NCBI RefSeq assembly: GCF_029784155.1
Contig: NC_073693.1
Location: forward strand, 184,781,802-184,845,801
From: Uranotaenia lowii
Taxonomy: Eukaryota > Arthropoda > Insecta > Diptera > Culicidae
Direction: 5' to 3'
Length of the DNA: 64,000 nt
The translations under genes were made by a program, and so were the position numbers. Below, in pieces: positions 19,901 to 29,151 of this stretch; position 1 is the first letter of the stretch; the number at the start of each line of letters is the position of its first letter. The notes under the pieces are model-generated. The model saw nothing but the letters and a program-made list of their open reading frames with translations. It had not been told where the DNA came from and did not search any database.

Positions 19901-22317
19901 CTCAGTTGTTCGATCCGCTAGGACTTGTGGCACCAATAGTCGTACGAGGCAAAATGATAATGCAGCAAATTTTTCTACTTTCTTGTGGTTGGGACGACGA
20001 AGTTTCCGAATCGATCAAAGAAAAGTGGCAGCAATATGTAGATGAACTTCCCAAACTGCAGCAATTCCATCTGAACCGATTAGTTTTACTTCCTGGCTCT
20101 GAAATCCAATTACACACCTTCACCGATGCTTCAGAGATGGCGTATGGATGCTGCATTTATGTGAGATCAACTGATTCCAAAGGAAATGTATCTGTTCATT
20201 TAATAGCTGCTAAATCCCGACTAGCTCCACTACGAAGGGTAACACTCCCACGATTAGAGTTATGTGCTGCTGAAACCGGTGCACATCTATTTACAGCTGT
20301 GAAAAGGGCCTTGGCAATTCAGATATCGGAATCCTTCTTTTGGTCAGACTCCATGGTAACTCTGCAGTGGCTCAGGGCACCTCCCAAGACTTGGAAGACT
20401 TTTGTGGCCAACAGAGTTTCAGAGATCCAAACTGAAACTCAGGGTTCTCGTTGGGATCACGTTCCTGGAAAAACTAACCCGGCTGACCTAGTATCGAGAG
20501 GTCAAAACATTGATAAATTCATCGAAAGTTCACTGTGGAAATATGGTCCTCATTGGCTCACATTATCTAGAGACAAATGGCCGATATCGAGCATTCCTGA
20601 GTATCCAGAAAACGGAACCGAACGTAGAAAGCAGTTTGTAGTTGCCACTGTTAATTGTTCTACCTCTTACACTCCAATCTTCACCAACTTCAAAAGTCTG
20701 AACCGACTCACACGAGTAGTAACTTACTGTTTCCGCTTTTTCCGAAATACAAAAAATAAAACTCGCACACAACCAGATCCCCACGCTTCACAAGACCAAC
20801 AGCTTCTTCCTGACGAATTAGCAGCAACACGTCTTCGTCTTTTGCATCTAGCTCAATCAGATGGATTCCGCGACGAAATAAAGGAGCTCCAATCTGGTAG
20901 AACCCTATCGAAACATTCCAAAATTCGAAAACTCAGCCCCTTTGTTGATGAAGATGGAGTACTTCGCGTGGGAGGGAGATTGCGCTTATCAGATTTGCCA
21001 TACCATTTTAAACACCCCGCACTTTTACCCAACTTTCACCCTTATACGATCATGATTGCCAAATTCTATCACTTCAAACTTATACATGGTGGAATCCGAG
21101 TTACTCTGGCTGCAATGCGTGAAAAATTCTGGCCGATCAACGGAAGAAGAACGATTCGGAATGTGATGCGAAACTGCTTTAGATGCGCCCGAGCTAGTCC
21201 CGCTCCAGAGAATCAACAAACTGGCCAACTACCCGCACATCGAGTGACACCGCAGAGACCTTTTGCAGTGACAGGAGTGGATTTTGCCGGCCCGGTCTAC
21301 CTAAAACCTGCGCATAAACGAGCGGCTGCGACTAAGGCGTACATATGTATCTTCGTGTGTTTCGTAACAAAGGCGGTACACATCGAGCTAGTAAGCAACT
21401 TGGCATCATCTGGTTTCCTGGCTACATTTCGTCGATTCGTTGGCCGTCGTGGCCCACCAGCGCACGTTTATTCCGATAATGGCAGGAACTTCTTAGGAGT
21501 CAAAAATGAACTGGAGGCCATTCAAAAACTAAACGCGACCGACACAGAATCATTTTTTGATTACTGTGCAACGGAAGGTATAAGCTGGCATCTCAACCCA
21601 CCTAAAGCAGCACACTTTGGTGGTCTCTGGGAAGCTGCAGTAAAGGTATGCAAGAAGCAGATGTACCGACAGTTAGGTGATTCCAAACTAAGCTTCGAAG
21701 ATCTAACAACCGTTTTGGTGCAAATCGAGGCCAGTATGAATTCCCGCCCATTAGTCCAAATGTCCGAGGATCCTAACGATTTCGCTTGTTTGACCCCTGG
21801 GCATTTTCTCATCGGCGACCTTATGGGATCTGTTCCAGAATTTGATATTCGTGATGTTCCGATTAATCTCCTCGACCATAACCAACACCTGCAGCGGATG
21901 TATCAGAACTTTTGGCACAACTGGAGAACCGAGTATCTTCAAGAGATGCAGCGTGAAACGAAAACTTGTGATCCTAACACAAATTTGCAGCCTGGGCGTC
22001 TGGTGGCCATTGTCGACGAGTTTCAGATTCCTGTGAAATGGCCACTTGGAAGAATCGTTTCCGTACATCCCGGCGAAGATGGATTGATTCGAGTTGTTAC
22101 TCTCAAAACAGCCAAGGGTTTTGTGAAACGTCCTGTGACGAAGGTATGCTTGCTTCCACAAGAAACCCCTGAAGAAGCTTCCGCACTGAACGCAAACGTC
22201 GCACCAGGGAAAGAGAATCCAGCCAACGGAGAAATCCTGCCATCCAACGAAGAAATCCTGCCATCCAACGAAGAAAATCCAGCCGACAACGATGCAGCAG
22301 CCAAAGATGTCCAGTAG
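16969..22317 (+). CDS. BEL/Pao Gag-Pol polyprotein (intact)
   Basis: 1782 residues without interruption. I chose the ATG at 16969 because the frame upstream begins only with non-ATG codons and typical BEL proteins start with a charged helical segment like this one. In order: a Gag/DUF1759-type region (about 120-270); zinc-knuckle-like cysteine/histidine clusters (C334 to about 395); an aspartic protease of the DUF1758 type with D467 in LDCASQ, where many relatives have DSGS; reverse transcriptase (about 740-960) with FYIDD (Y878); RNase H (TDAS, D1053); an integrase zinc finger H1368, H1373, C1403, C1406; the integrase catalytic triad D1438, D1503, E1555; and a DUF5641-type C-terminal domain (about 1645-1745). 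The tail carries a short repeat of ILPSNEE. It makes the capsid and the enzymes for reverse transcription and integration. Confidence 0.95.
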   Translation: MEEANKKERATLRRSTLVASLGRADKFLAEFIEERDKLEVAVRLEDLDNLRQQFETVQTTLEELERTEAGMARNLISRSSFEKLFFKIKAGLLSKIPSTNLPNAHLPLHNFPQNGSGLRGLKLPTISLPEFSGDYKDWRGFYDTFFALIHNNPDVPDIQKFHYLKAAVKGEASQLIESIDISAADYQSTWEALVDRYSNDYVMKKKRLQELFDVPKMKVETADSLHRIVDIFERHVKALNQMGEPTEQWSTILEHMLCNRLHDETLKAWEDFASNLTQPTYSGLIEFLHRRNRVLESITVNHSPPSQRSAVCNQISAPMRYNSGVYAGTNSLKCHACDQSHPLMKCPTFVRMSLEEKLNVVNSKRLCFNCFRRTHQVRNCPNHESCRICHGRHHSMLHPGYVSETGESRPARNVHSVNITNGEEEIASETSSCLHVNVAGKCIFMPTAIVTIVDCYGREHLARAVLDCASQVNLISSKLAQTLCLQRKYVNLIVKGVGDQTKRAKHSVATQIRSLKEDFQIDVDFVILEKLTPKLPSHDISVDRWNVPCHIQLADPQFFKSKEIDVLISNEHFFSLFKTTDRIVLGPSLPMLVDSVFGWLVCGAANLETESNLKTACHVEVMSLISLEQALEKFWMLEEPIVRSNLTAQEKTCETHYTNHVSRQADGRYVVRMPRHDDFDNMIGESRTNAMKRFFATERRLEADENLKTAYHEFMREYIGLGHMQQVNPNSPQSNNVFYLPHHPVFKEDSTTTKTRVVFDGSAKSSSGYSLNDALLVGPLIQDDLISLILRFRTYPFVIVADIEKMYRQVLIHPDETSLQRIFWRFDKNAPLQEFELSTVTYGLSPSSFLATRTLLQLANEDGHRYPLGKAALTKGFYIDDCIYGAETIAETLQTRDELIHLLEKGKFPLRKFASNNFKILEGLSPDKLGTRPTHQFDTSVKTLGIVWKPEKDILCFDSRLKPTAGTVTKRAILSSISQLFDPLGLVAPIVVRGKMIMQQIFLLSCGWDDEVSESIKEKWQQYVDELPKLQQFHLNRLVLLPGSEIQLHTFTDASEMAYGCCIYVRSTDSKGNVSVHLIAAKSRLAPLRRVTLPRLELCAAETGAHLFTAVKRALAIQISESFFWSDSMVTLQWLRAPPKTWKTFVANRVSEIQTETQGSRWDHVPGKTNPADLVSRGQNIDKFIESSLWKYGPHWLTLSRDKWPISSIPEYPENGTERRKQFVVATVNCSTSYTPIFTNFKSLNRLTRVVTYCFRFFRNTKNKTRTQPDPHASQDQQLLPDELAATRLRLLHLAQSDGFRDEIKELQSGRTLSKHSKIRKLSPFVDEDGVLRVGGRLRLSDLPYHFKHPALLPNFHPYTIMIAKFYHFKLIHGGIRVTLAAMREKFWPINGRRTIRNVMRNCFRCARASPAPENQQTGQLPAHRVTPQRPFAVTGVDFAGPVYLKPAHKRAAATKAYICIFVCFVTKAVHIELVSNLASSGFLATFRRFVGRRGPPAHVYSDNGRNFLGVKNELEAIQKLNATDTESFFDYCATEGISWHLNPPKAAHFGGLWEAAVKVCKKQMYRQLGDSKLSFEDLTTVLVQIEASMNSRPLVQMSEDPNDFACLTPGHFLIGDLMGSVPEFDIRDVPINLLDHNQHLQRMYQNFWHNWRTEYLQEMQRETKTCDPNTNLQPGRLVAIVDEFQIPVKWPLGRIVSVHPGEDGLIRVVTLKTAKGFVKRPVTKVCLLPQETPEEASALNANVAPGKENPANGEILPSNEEILPSNEENPADNDAAAKDVQ

Positions 22318-22447
22318 AGTGAAATGCGATGTTCATTTGTTTATGTTTTCAATTCTTGTATTAGTGAAATAAGTTTTATGGCAGCAGTTCACATTGAAAG
22401 TAATTCTTTGAACTAGGTAGGCTAAAATATTGAAATGAATGTATTTC

Positions 22448-22460
22448 AAGGTGGGGACGA
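22448..22460 (+). promoter_or_regulatory. Polypurine tract of BEL/Pao element
   Basis: AAGGTGGGGACGA lies directly before the 3' LTR. It is purine-rich apart from one T and one C, in the position where plus-strand DNA synthesis is primed in LTR elements. Confidence 0.8.
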
Positions 22461-22831
22461 TGTTAGGATTCGAGCAGTTTATCTCCCCAGAAAACACTGA
22501 CATCCCTAGTATTGTTAGCCATAATTATATCAACACAACCACATACACACTGTACAGATCAACGCCAGCTGTCATGTATAGAGAGTAAGAATGATTTGAA
22601 TAAAGTTAGTTAGGACGCAATCGTTACTCAGTAAGGTTCGTTTCCAAGTAATAAAGTTCGTTTCCAATTACCGGTGTGTTTTATCTGAGCCCCTCGAAAA
22701 GTGTTCACAACCAAGTTTGGTTGTCGCCTCAGCTGAGTTAGCTCGCCATCTGGTACGGAAGTTTAACGTTAAAACCGTCGCACGTCGTAAACCTGGAACG
22801 TTTAGGAATCACACAACGTCGGGGTCCAACA
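22461..22831 (+). repeat. 3' LTR of BEL/Pao element
   Basis: 371 bp, with no difference found when read against 15875-16245. It is followed by the second CAAGG target copy at 22832-22836. The 143 bases between the stop codon and this LTR hold no further frame. Confidence 0.95.
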
Positions 22832-22836
22832 CAAGG

Positions 22837-23282
22837 TTATAAACTAGACTTGAAGAAATTTTTAATTTTACTAAAAATAAAATTCACCATTTTTTAACAA
22901 AAGATTTGCTGCTCGAGTTTTTATTCATTACCGCGTGAAATTTAACTTTATTATAAACCATAAAACTCTTTGGTCAACAGTAAAATATATGAAAAACCAT
23001 GATAAATTTAATAGATGAATACGTAAAGATCCGAAAGTTACTTAGTTACTTTTTTCAATCTTTATTTGTTCGAATACATTTTTTAAAATTTAGTACAAAA
23101 TGAAAATCTTTTTGTTGAAAATTTTCTCTTTCAGTTTGGTGATGAAAACTTCTGCCGTAATAATTTTATTGAGAAAATAGAGCTACTAATGTGAAATTTC
23201 GTACAGGTGATAAAAAAAATTAATTAGTGGAAATATTTTTCAAAACAGTCGATCATATAGAATTGACAAGCCTTACAAAATA
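22837..23282. other. AT-rich DNA, nothing identified
   Basis: Flank of the BEL/Pao insertion; no gene, RNA or repeat recognised. Confidence 0.5.
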
Positions 23283-24522
23283 GGGGAGATGGGGGCATAA
23301 TGACCACCTTAATGAAAACGGTTATTTAACCATAGAAAATAGCTATAATATGGAGGTTACATTATTGTTTCGTGTTCAGACACTTGAAAAGCCTATTCCC
23401 TAACGGGCTGAAACGTGAAAAACTAGATGAAAACGTTAAAAAATGCATTTTAAAAATTTTTGTCAAAAGCTGAAAACCAGCCACTGTGGAGGCATAATGA
23501 GAACCCCCCCTGAGGCAGTATGAGCACCATTACTCAGAGCAAGATGTGCGTTTTTGCCGGGGAATCTAGCAGCGAATTCAATATGACTGTTCACTGATCC
23601 AAGAAGATTTTAATAGGTGATTTTGTGAAACAACCATCTTTAAAAAAAAAATAGAATTTTCTGTACATGTATAGGTTTCAATTTCATGATATCTCGCACG
23701 TACGCGAAAAGCCTAACCCACGACATTTAGGTGAAAACTTGATGTTTGTTGCGCAGGGCATTTAAAACGGAGGTAAGCACTATCGAGTAGCCTAACTCGC
23801 CTAAAATTTCACACGAATGGATAGGTCCTATGAAATAAAAATGATCTGCAACGACATAAAGAAACGAAAGAAAAAGAAATCAACTAAAACGTAAAAAATG
23901 CAACGAAAAATTAAACTACCGAAACAAAAGATAGAAAAAATCAATACAAAAGAACACTAAATAGACATTTTTTTGTGTTGTTGTACCTCTAAATTTTGAT
24001 TACATTTATTTATTTTATATGTTTTATACATAAATTGAATTGAGTTTTTATAAAACAACCCATTTTCTTATTACTGCTAATTATTTTCATTATTTGGTGT
24101 TGAATTGAGATTTTCTGACACCATATAAATCATATTGGACAAGTCTCGGGGTAAATATGAACAGGTTTTGGGGTAATTATGAACATAATTTTTTAAGTAA
24201 AAAATCACCAAACACTGCTTACTATGGATAAATGTAACGCATAAATACTGTTACTTTTCAAAAATTTTATACCAAATCCGTAATCCGTGTTTATAATTAC
24301 CCCCTAGACAGGGGGGTAAATATGAACAGACGGGGTAATTATGAACAGACGTCTCAAGGACGTGGGTTGTGATAAAAAAAAAAAGTTGCTCTACAGAATG
24401 ATGAAGAGCACAGAAACATTCAATATTGGCAGGTTTTCAGAATTTATGTTAAGAAATAAACATACGGTGGCTGTGAGTGTGCCAAATGAAGAAATTTTGT
24501 TCATAATTACCCCACCTAGCCC
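23283..24522. mobile_element. TA-flanked element(s) with GGGG-type termini
   Basis: The left end reads TA then GGGGAGATGGGGGCATAATG. The right end, read inward on the other strand, is TA then GGGCTAGGTGGGGTAATTATGAAC-like. The ends are similar but not equal. Inside are several more copies of the phrase GGGGTAA-TATGAAC (about 24150-24190 and 24310-24350), so this may be two or more related elements inserted into each other. The 64-codon frame at 24341-24535 is not a credible gene. Boundaries are moderate, family unknown. Confidence 0.5.
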
Positions 24523-24611
24523 TAAATGGAAATAAATGTTCTTTTTCAGAGTTTTTCGTTTATTAATTGACGCTCCAAAAGGTGTCCACTAGGCCACTGC
24601 AAGTGTTGTAT

Positions 24612-24682
24612 TATTTTTATTTACATAGTATTCCGTCTCACGACATAACTTGACGAACATAATTCCTTAAATTCACTCGGTC
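24612..24682 (-). mobile_element. 71-bp 3' scrap of RTE LINE with 12-bp target duplication
   Basis: Matches the 3' end of the RTE element at 40465-43829 (compare 40483-40548), with about one difference over the alignable core. It is flanked by CAAGTGTTGTAT at 24600-24611 and 24683-24694. It is therefore an extremely 5'-truncated retrotransposition event and not a random fragment. Confidence 0.85.
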
Positions 24683-24719
24683 CAAGTGTTGTATGAAAAT
24701 TTTAAATTTTTAAATTCTT

Positions 24720-25105
24720 ACACTTTCCATAACGTTTTTTTTCCACTGGCGAAAAAAGCAACAAAAATTTTGAAAGCGATTCATTCAGTCATGAATTAGC
24801 GCAACAAATTTTAATTTTGTTTGGAAATTTGTAGGGGAAAACAAAAATTTTCATTCAAAAATCACCAGAGATGTACAAAAAGTTCATTAAATTAAACATT
24901 GGATGGTAAATATTCCTTATTTATTGCAGTAAAACTAAATTGTACCCCAGAAAAGTCATTTGGTGTTATACAAAAAAATTGATTTTAAATCGTTTTTGTT
25001 GAATTTTAGCGTCTTTGACTGCAAATTTAAAAGCTGATTGACCGTAGGATGAAAAAAAAAAATGGTAAAAAGTTTAACTAATGAATTTGTTCAGTTTATT
25101 ACATA
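24720..25105. repeat. Dispersed repeat E, copy 1
   Basis: About 390 bp align in the same orientation with 49210-49620. Landmarks are GCGATTCATTCAGTC, CAAAAATC-C, GATGTAC, TTGCAGTA, ACCCCAGAAAA and CGTAGGATGAAAA, in the same order. Diverged, non-coding, family unknown. Confidence 0.65.
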
Positions 25106-25937
25106 AAATCATAGTCTCTTAAAATACCACTTACGGAAATTCTTTTTAATTTTATCTGATCGAAAACCTCATGTTCATAAAAGTCTGTGCCAAACAGTGT
25201 ATTTTGGAATTGCGCTAGAATAAATGATGCCAAATCTCCATACAAACTTGAGGCTCGTTGAGAGACCCCTTAGAGTTAACCAAATGAGCTATGGAAACAC
25301 TCGCAGTGCATTAAAATTAACGTGATAATTTGTCTCGCTTTGCATCTATCAGGCTAATCTCTTTAGCATTTTCTTTTTATTTATTTTATCATTGGGGTTT
25401 TAACATCTACAAGGTCCCCTCAACTCTCTAGCATTTCTAAACAACATGAAACATAGATTTCAATTGATCCACTGTGGTTTTTTAATGATTTTTCAAAGTT
25501 GTAATAAATAAAAGTCGTCCCTACTTGTCTCGGTATACCTAAAGAGGAAGGTAAGCTTTTTTGAATAATAAACAACAGTGTGAAAAATTGTTTCTAAAAT
25601 TAAAACAACAGTTGACAAACTTTTAGGATTTTCTTACTGATGCTCTTGCTTTTGCTTCTGTGATGCTTACAAACCGTGAAATTAGAACTTATATGGTAAA
25701 AAATAATCAACGGACCTTTTATTTTTGGATTTTACTAGATTTTTGCCTAGGGTTCGGGCACCCAGAATTGAAGTATCTTTCTAACTTTTGGAGCATAGAA
25801 ACTTGAAATTACACGCTGTCATTTAACTCAAAATACAACAAAAACTACAAAAAAACTGTACATTTACTAAGAAACAAAGTTGAACTCTCACGTAAATCAA
25901 CCTGCTGCTTCCAAACGCTTTGGTTTTATCAGGAAGG
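25106..25937. other. AT-rich DNA, nothing identified
   Basis: No gene or clear repeat. The word TTGCGCTAGAATAAATGATG near 25210 resembles repeat J, so old repeat DNA may continue. Confidence 0.45.
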
Positions 25938-26033
25938 GTGTTTCACAGAGAAACAGACATGACACTTCGAAGAAAAATCTAATTTTTTTTCGCAAAACTG
26001 CTTGCATTGCCATCTGGTGTCGACATTGCCTAT
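25938..26033. repeat. Dispersed repeat D2, copy 2
   Basis: Counterpart of 4265-4352 with the same word order: CTTCGAAGAAAAAT, TTTTTTTCGCAAA and TGGTGTCGACATTGCC. Confidence 0.5.
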
Positions 26034-27120
26034 TATGACAAAATCCAGCCGTGAACCGGTTAGGAAAATGTGAAACCATCATGATACCCATGAAATCAAA
26101 CTTTTCATAAAATAATGTAAACAAACAGATTTGGATTATTGTTGACATCGAGAAAAAGAATTTAGAAAGTGCTTTTTACATACTTTTTGATACCTAAAAT
26201 CCTAATGGTGCTCGGAAATTTGTTTTCGCGTAAGTGCTGGAAGCCATTAATAATTGATTGAAGAAAAATGCAATTCTCTTATTAACAGATTTGTGTCATA
26301 CTCGTCATCCATTATCATACATCTGATTTGATTAAATGATTCTCCGGTTAGAACTTTACAAAAAGTGACAGTCAACTGATACAATACGTTCACCAATCAA
26401 GACTTTTCCCTAAAAACTATTTTTAAAAAGCTATTGGACGCTGGACCTCCAAATAATCCTTTCTTGAATTAAATAGAAAATAATTTACATGATTGTGTTT
26501 TTGTTGGTTCTGGGCAGTTGCTTAATCAGGATTCGGGATCAACTGGAACTTTTTGAGTCTTGTTTAGTCATGTGTTTAAAACAAAAACAAACAGCCTTAC
26601 AGAATAGGTATTTGATTGAAGTTTGTTTCAACAGAAAAAAAGTCATTTGCAGTAGGAAACTTCCTTTGTATTTTCTTTGCAAAGCACCTCAGATTATTAG
26701 GATATTAGAAACCGAATTGTTTTGTCCCTTATTATAATCCTTATTTTCTTGAGTTGAAATATTCCTTCTTCAACTTTTGCCAATTGGACATAAATGAAAT
26801 CACGGAACTGGTTCATACACTCGGCAGCTGTTGACGATTTTTCCTGATTCCTGCCTGAAAAAAATGATCAATCGTTTGTTGAGGTATCAAAAGAACACTG
26901 CACCAGCAACTATCAGGCACCACCTCTTTCGTTTAAAATCAGGATCCTTTTGAATGGAAGGTACATGGGCACTGAAAGTGAAGTTTCTTTGGGGTTTTGG
27001 GAATTTTAAACTAAAAAACTTGAAACACTTTATTGTATAGATACGACGTGCTTTGTTTACTTCCAAGTTTGATGTGTTTGGGGCTCCATGGGAATATTAA
27101 AAACAAACAGCTACTATGAT
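26034..27120. other. AT-rich DNA, nothing identified
   Basis: Frames of 82-83 codons in this area have no homology that I recognise; no RNA gene or repeat is assigned. Confidence 0.5.
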
Positions 27121-27310
27121 GCGGCGTTGCCGCCGGCCGTGGCCTAGAGGATAGCGTTTCAGCCTTCTAAGCCAGAGTCCATGAGATCGAATCCCGATCA
27201 CGGCACACATAGTACTCTTTCTGTGGTCTGGTGGTTTTAGCATTTGTAAGATGCTAGCCATAATATCCTTGAAAGATGTACGCCTTAGAGTTAAGTAAAT
27301 TAGATCTCTT
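27121..27310 (+). mobile_element. tRNA-Arg-like SINE
   Basis: The head resembles tRNA-Arg(TCT): TGGCCTAGAGGATAGCG (box A region, from 27140), CCTTCTAAG (anticodon-loop-like) and GAGATCGAATCCC (box B, 27183-27195). The T-arm does not pair properly, so this is not a functional tRNA gene. About 100 bp of unrelated body follow. I see no clear A-rich tail or target duplication, so the right boundary is approximate. Confidence 0.6.
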
Positions 27311-27384
27311 CAAAGAAACATGAAGTTTCACTGAGATCCTATATGTGTGTGTTCGTTTTTCAAAGTTCATTTATATTCATACTA

Positions 27385-27730
27385 GTTCACCCTGGTGGCG
27401 ATATTGCCTAGCTTCGAGAAATCTTGAACCGGTTTGCGAAAACCGGAAACAGAGTGTCCCGTCTGTTTGTCTGTGGGTGTTTGTTTGTGAGAATTCGAAA
27501 AAAATTATATTTCAAGATTTTGAAATTAAATTTTTACTTACATCGAAACTTTCATAAACAATCCAAGTTTTTCTCAATTTGAAGCTCAACTTATAGGTTT
27601 AAAGTTTTGAGATATTTTAACTTTATACTTAGTTATTGATTATTATGTGGAAAAATTGCCTGTTGATCAAAGTTACCCCGGTGATCAATGTTACTCCGAT
27701 TTACGAAACTTATGCCGTTTTCGTTTTTCT
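27385..27730. repeat. Dispersed repeat D1 plus downstream body, copy 2
   Basis: The first 100 bp match 5558-5660. From about 27480 the sequence aligns with 59270-59460 and, beyond a LINE insertion, with 59873-59945. Landmarks are AAGATTTTGAAATTA, AGTTATTGAT, ATGTGGAAAAAT and AAAGTTACCCCGGTGATCAA. This uninterrupted copy shows what the 59-kb locus looked like before the LINE entered. Confidence 0.6.
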
Positions 27731-28326
27731 CCACTAGCGCCGGGCAAAACTTTCTATGAATAAACAAACAGAATCGTCACCCGGGACGATGCAAATATAT
27801 GGTTGCTATAGTCAACCTTATGCTTACCCCAAACACTGACAACTTCTACGGGTTGCAACCGCCTGCTTGAGGTGCAAATCTCGGGCAATTCTAGTGGACT
27901 TCTGAATTAATAAACGAACACAAAAACAGCAGTTAGGGCAAAACTCGTGGATAACTAGGTTGCCACTGCTAATAAACGAAAACACTATTAGATATGAATA
28001 TCAAGGTGGGATTTTTTTAAGCGTCACTAACGTTATCTCAGAAATAAGCATTCTGCATCAAAAAAGAATTAAACTTTTATTCAAATCAAACATTGTAATA
28101 TCCTATAGGTCCGTGCCGCTTTCTTTTGTTATAATCACCAAAAATTGTAATCAGCCAAGCTGAGCTTATTTTGAAAACGTGCAAAAGCTAACAATGATTT
28201 CTTTGACTTTAGGTTAATATATCAACTTTTTGGTTAATATATCAACTCTAAAAGAAAATTTCAAAGCCACACATTGAATACAGACCCACCCATAAAAATT
28301 TAGAAGATATGAAAATTTCCACAATA
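27731..28326. other. No gene recognised
   Basis: Short frames only. TTTTGGTTAATATATCAACT-type words are repeated near 28212-28245 as a small tandem repeat. Confidence 0.45.
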
Positions 28327-28665
28327 CATTTATTTATTTATTTATTCATTATAATTGAATTAATCGAACATAAATGTTTAAATGAAAAGGTTTAGTTACA
28401 ATCAAATTAGTGAAACAACTTGGACTGACGAATTCGACGAATAAATCGGCTGGATTCTTCGAACTGATGCAGGTGCTCAAGCCATACGCATCATTGCACT
28501 GAGTGGTTCATTGTAGCCATTCGATGTTTGGTGGATTTGATGTGTGACAGCAACGAATTATATCGCAGATTTCTCGATGGGGCACTAAGGTTTATCATCC
28601 TTAGAAGATTTGGCGATTGAACTTCTCCATTTATAATCTTAACAGCGAAAGAAGCCTGTTAAGTC
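28327..28665 (-). pseudogene. 3' end of a CR1/Jockey-like LINE (5'-truncated)
   Basis: Read on the minus strand, the segment gives a typical LINE ORF2 C-terminus. It carries SFAVKIINGEV and the NLRYNSLL block and ends shortly before a 3' UTR with an (AAAT)n tail at 28327-28345. It carries stops, so it is dead. Only the last roughly 80 codons and the UTR are present. The sequence differs from the 52-kb LINE family, so it is a second lineage. Confidence 0.65.
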
Positions 28666-28980
28666 TTTAATTTAACATGAAAAAGCAAATAAATTTAAAT
28701 TTCATATAACTTTTTACACCCGTTCATTATTCATGTTGTATACAGTTAATGAATATTTTTTTCTTTGGAAAACTAGGTAAATATACCTTTTTCTGAACAA
28801 ATTCAAAATTTATCCCAATTACTATAAAAAAATCAAAAACTTCTTCTATACTAAGCTGATAAATAAAACATTCACGTAAAGCAAACCGTGTTATAGAAAG
28901 TGCTTCAATTTTTTCAGAACAATTTTTGTTTGTAGAAATGAAATATTTAGGAACATTTTGAGGAACTTGAAATTCCTTAG
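28666..28980. other. AT-rich DNA, nothing identified
   Basis: The 112-codon minus frame at 28727-29065 runs into the SINE and is not credible as a gene. Confidence 0.5.
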
Positions 28981-29151
28981 GGCTTGTGATATAGCTCAGT
29001 TGGCAAGTCTGTTGTCTCCTGAGCTGATGTCCGTGAGTTCGAGCCCAAGCGTAAAAATCGAACAATCCGGTGCAACTTACCGGATAAGTTTTTCAATAAC
29101 GATCCCCCAACTGCAACGTTGATAAAGTCGCGAATGCGAAACAAAAAAAAA
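28981..29151 (+). mobile_element. tRNA-derived SINE, copy 2
   Basis: Second copy of the family at 15348-15544. Box A TAGCTCAGTTGG is at 28992-29003 and box B GAGTTCGAGCC at 29035-29045. The body matches (CAATAACGATCCCCCAACTGC, GATAAAGTCGCGAATGCG) and an A-rich tail ends near 29151. Possible imperfect target copies are GAAATTCCT before it and GAATTTCCT after the tail. Confidence 0.85.

Larger units (their letters stand above)
15875..22831 (+). mobile_element. Complete BEL/Pao LTR retrotransposon
   Basis: The 6957-bp element has every structural part: two 371-bp LTRs (TGTTAG...CCAACA), a primer binding site, a 0.7-kb leader, one open Gag-Pol frame, a purine-rich tract and a 5-bp target duplication. 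The LTRs appear identical on direct reading, so the insertion is recent on an evolutionary timescale. The domain order of protease, RT, RNase H and integrase, with DUF1759-, DUF1758- and DUF5641-type regions, places it in BEL/Pao and not in Ty3/gypsy or copia. There is no envelope-like frame. It looks structurally competent; activity is not shown by sequence. Confidence 0.96.

Noticed and set aside
27136..27206. Possible tRNA-Arg gene
   Set aside because: The T-arm does not pair and the acceptor alignment is poor. It is better explained as a SINE head or pseudogene.
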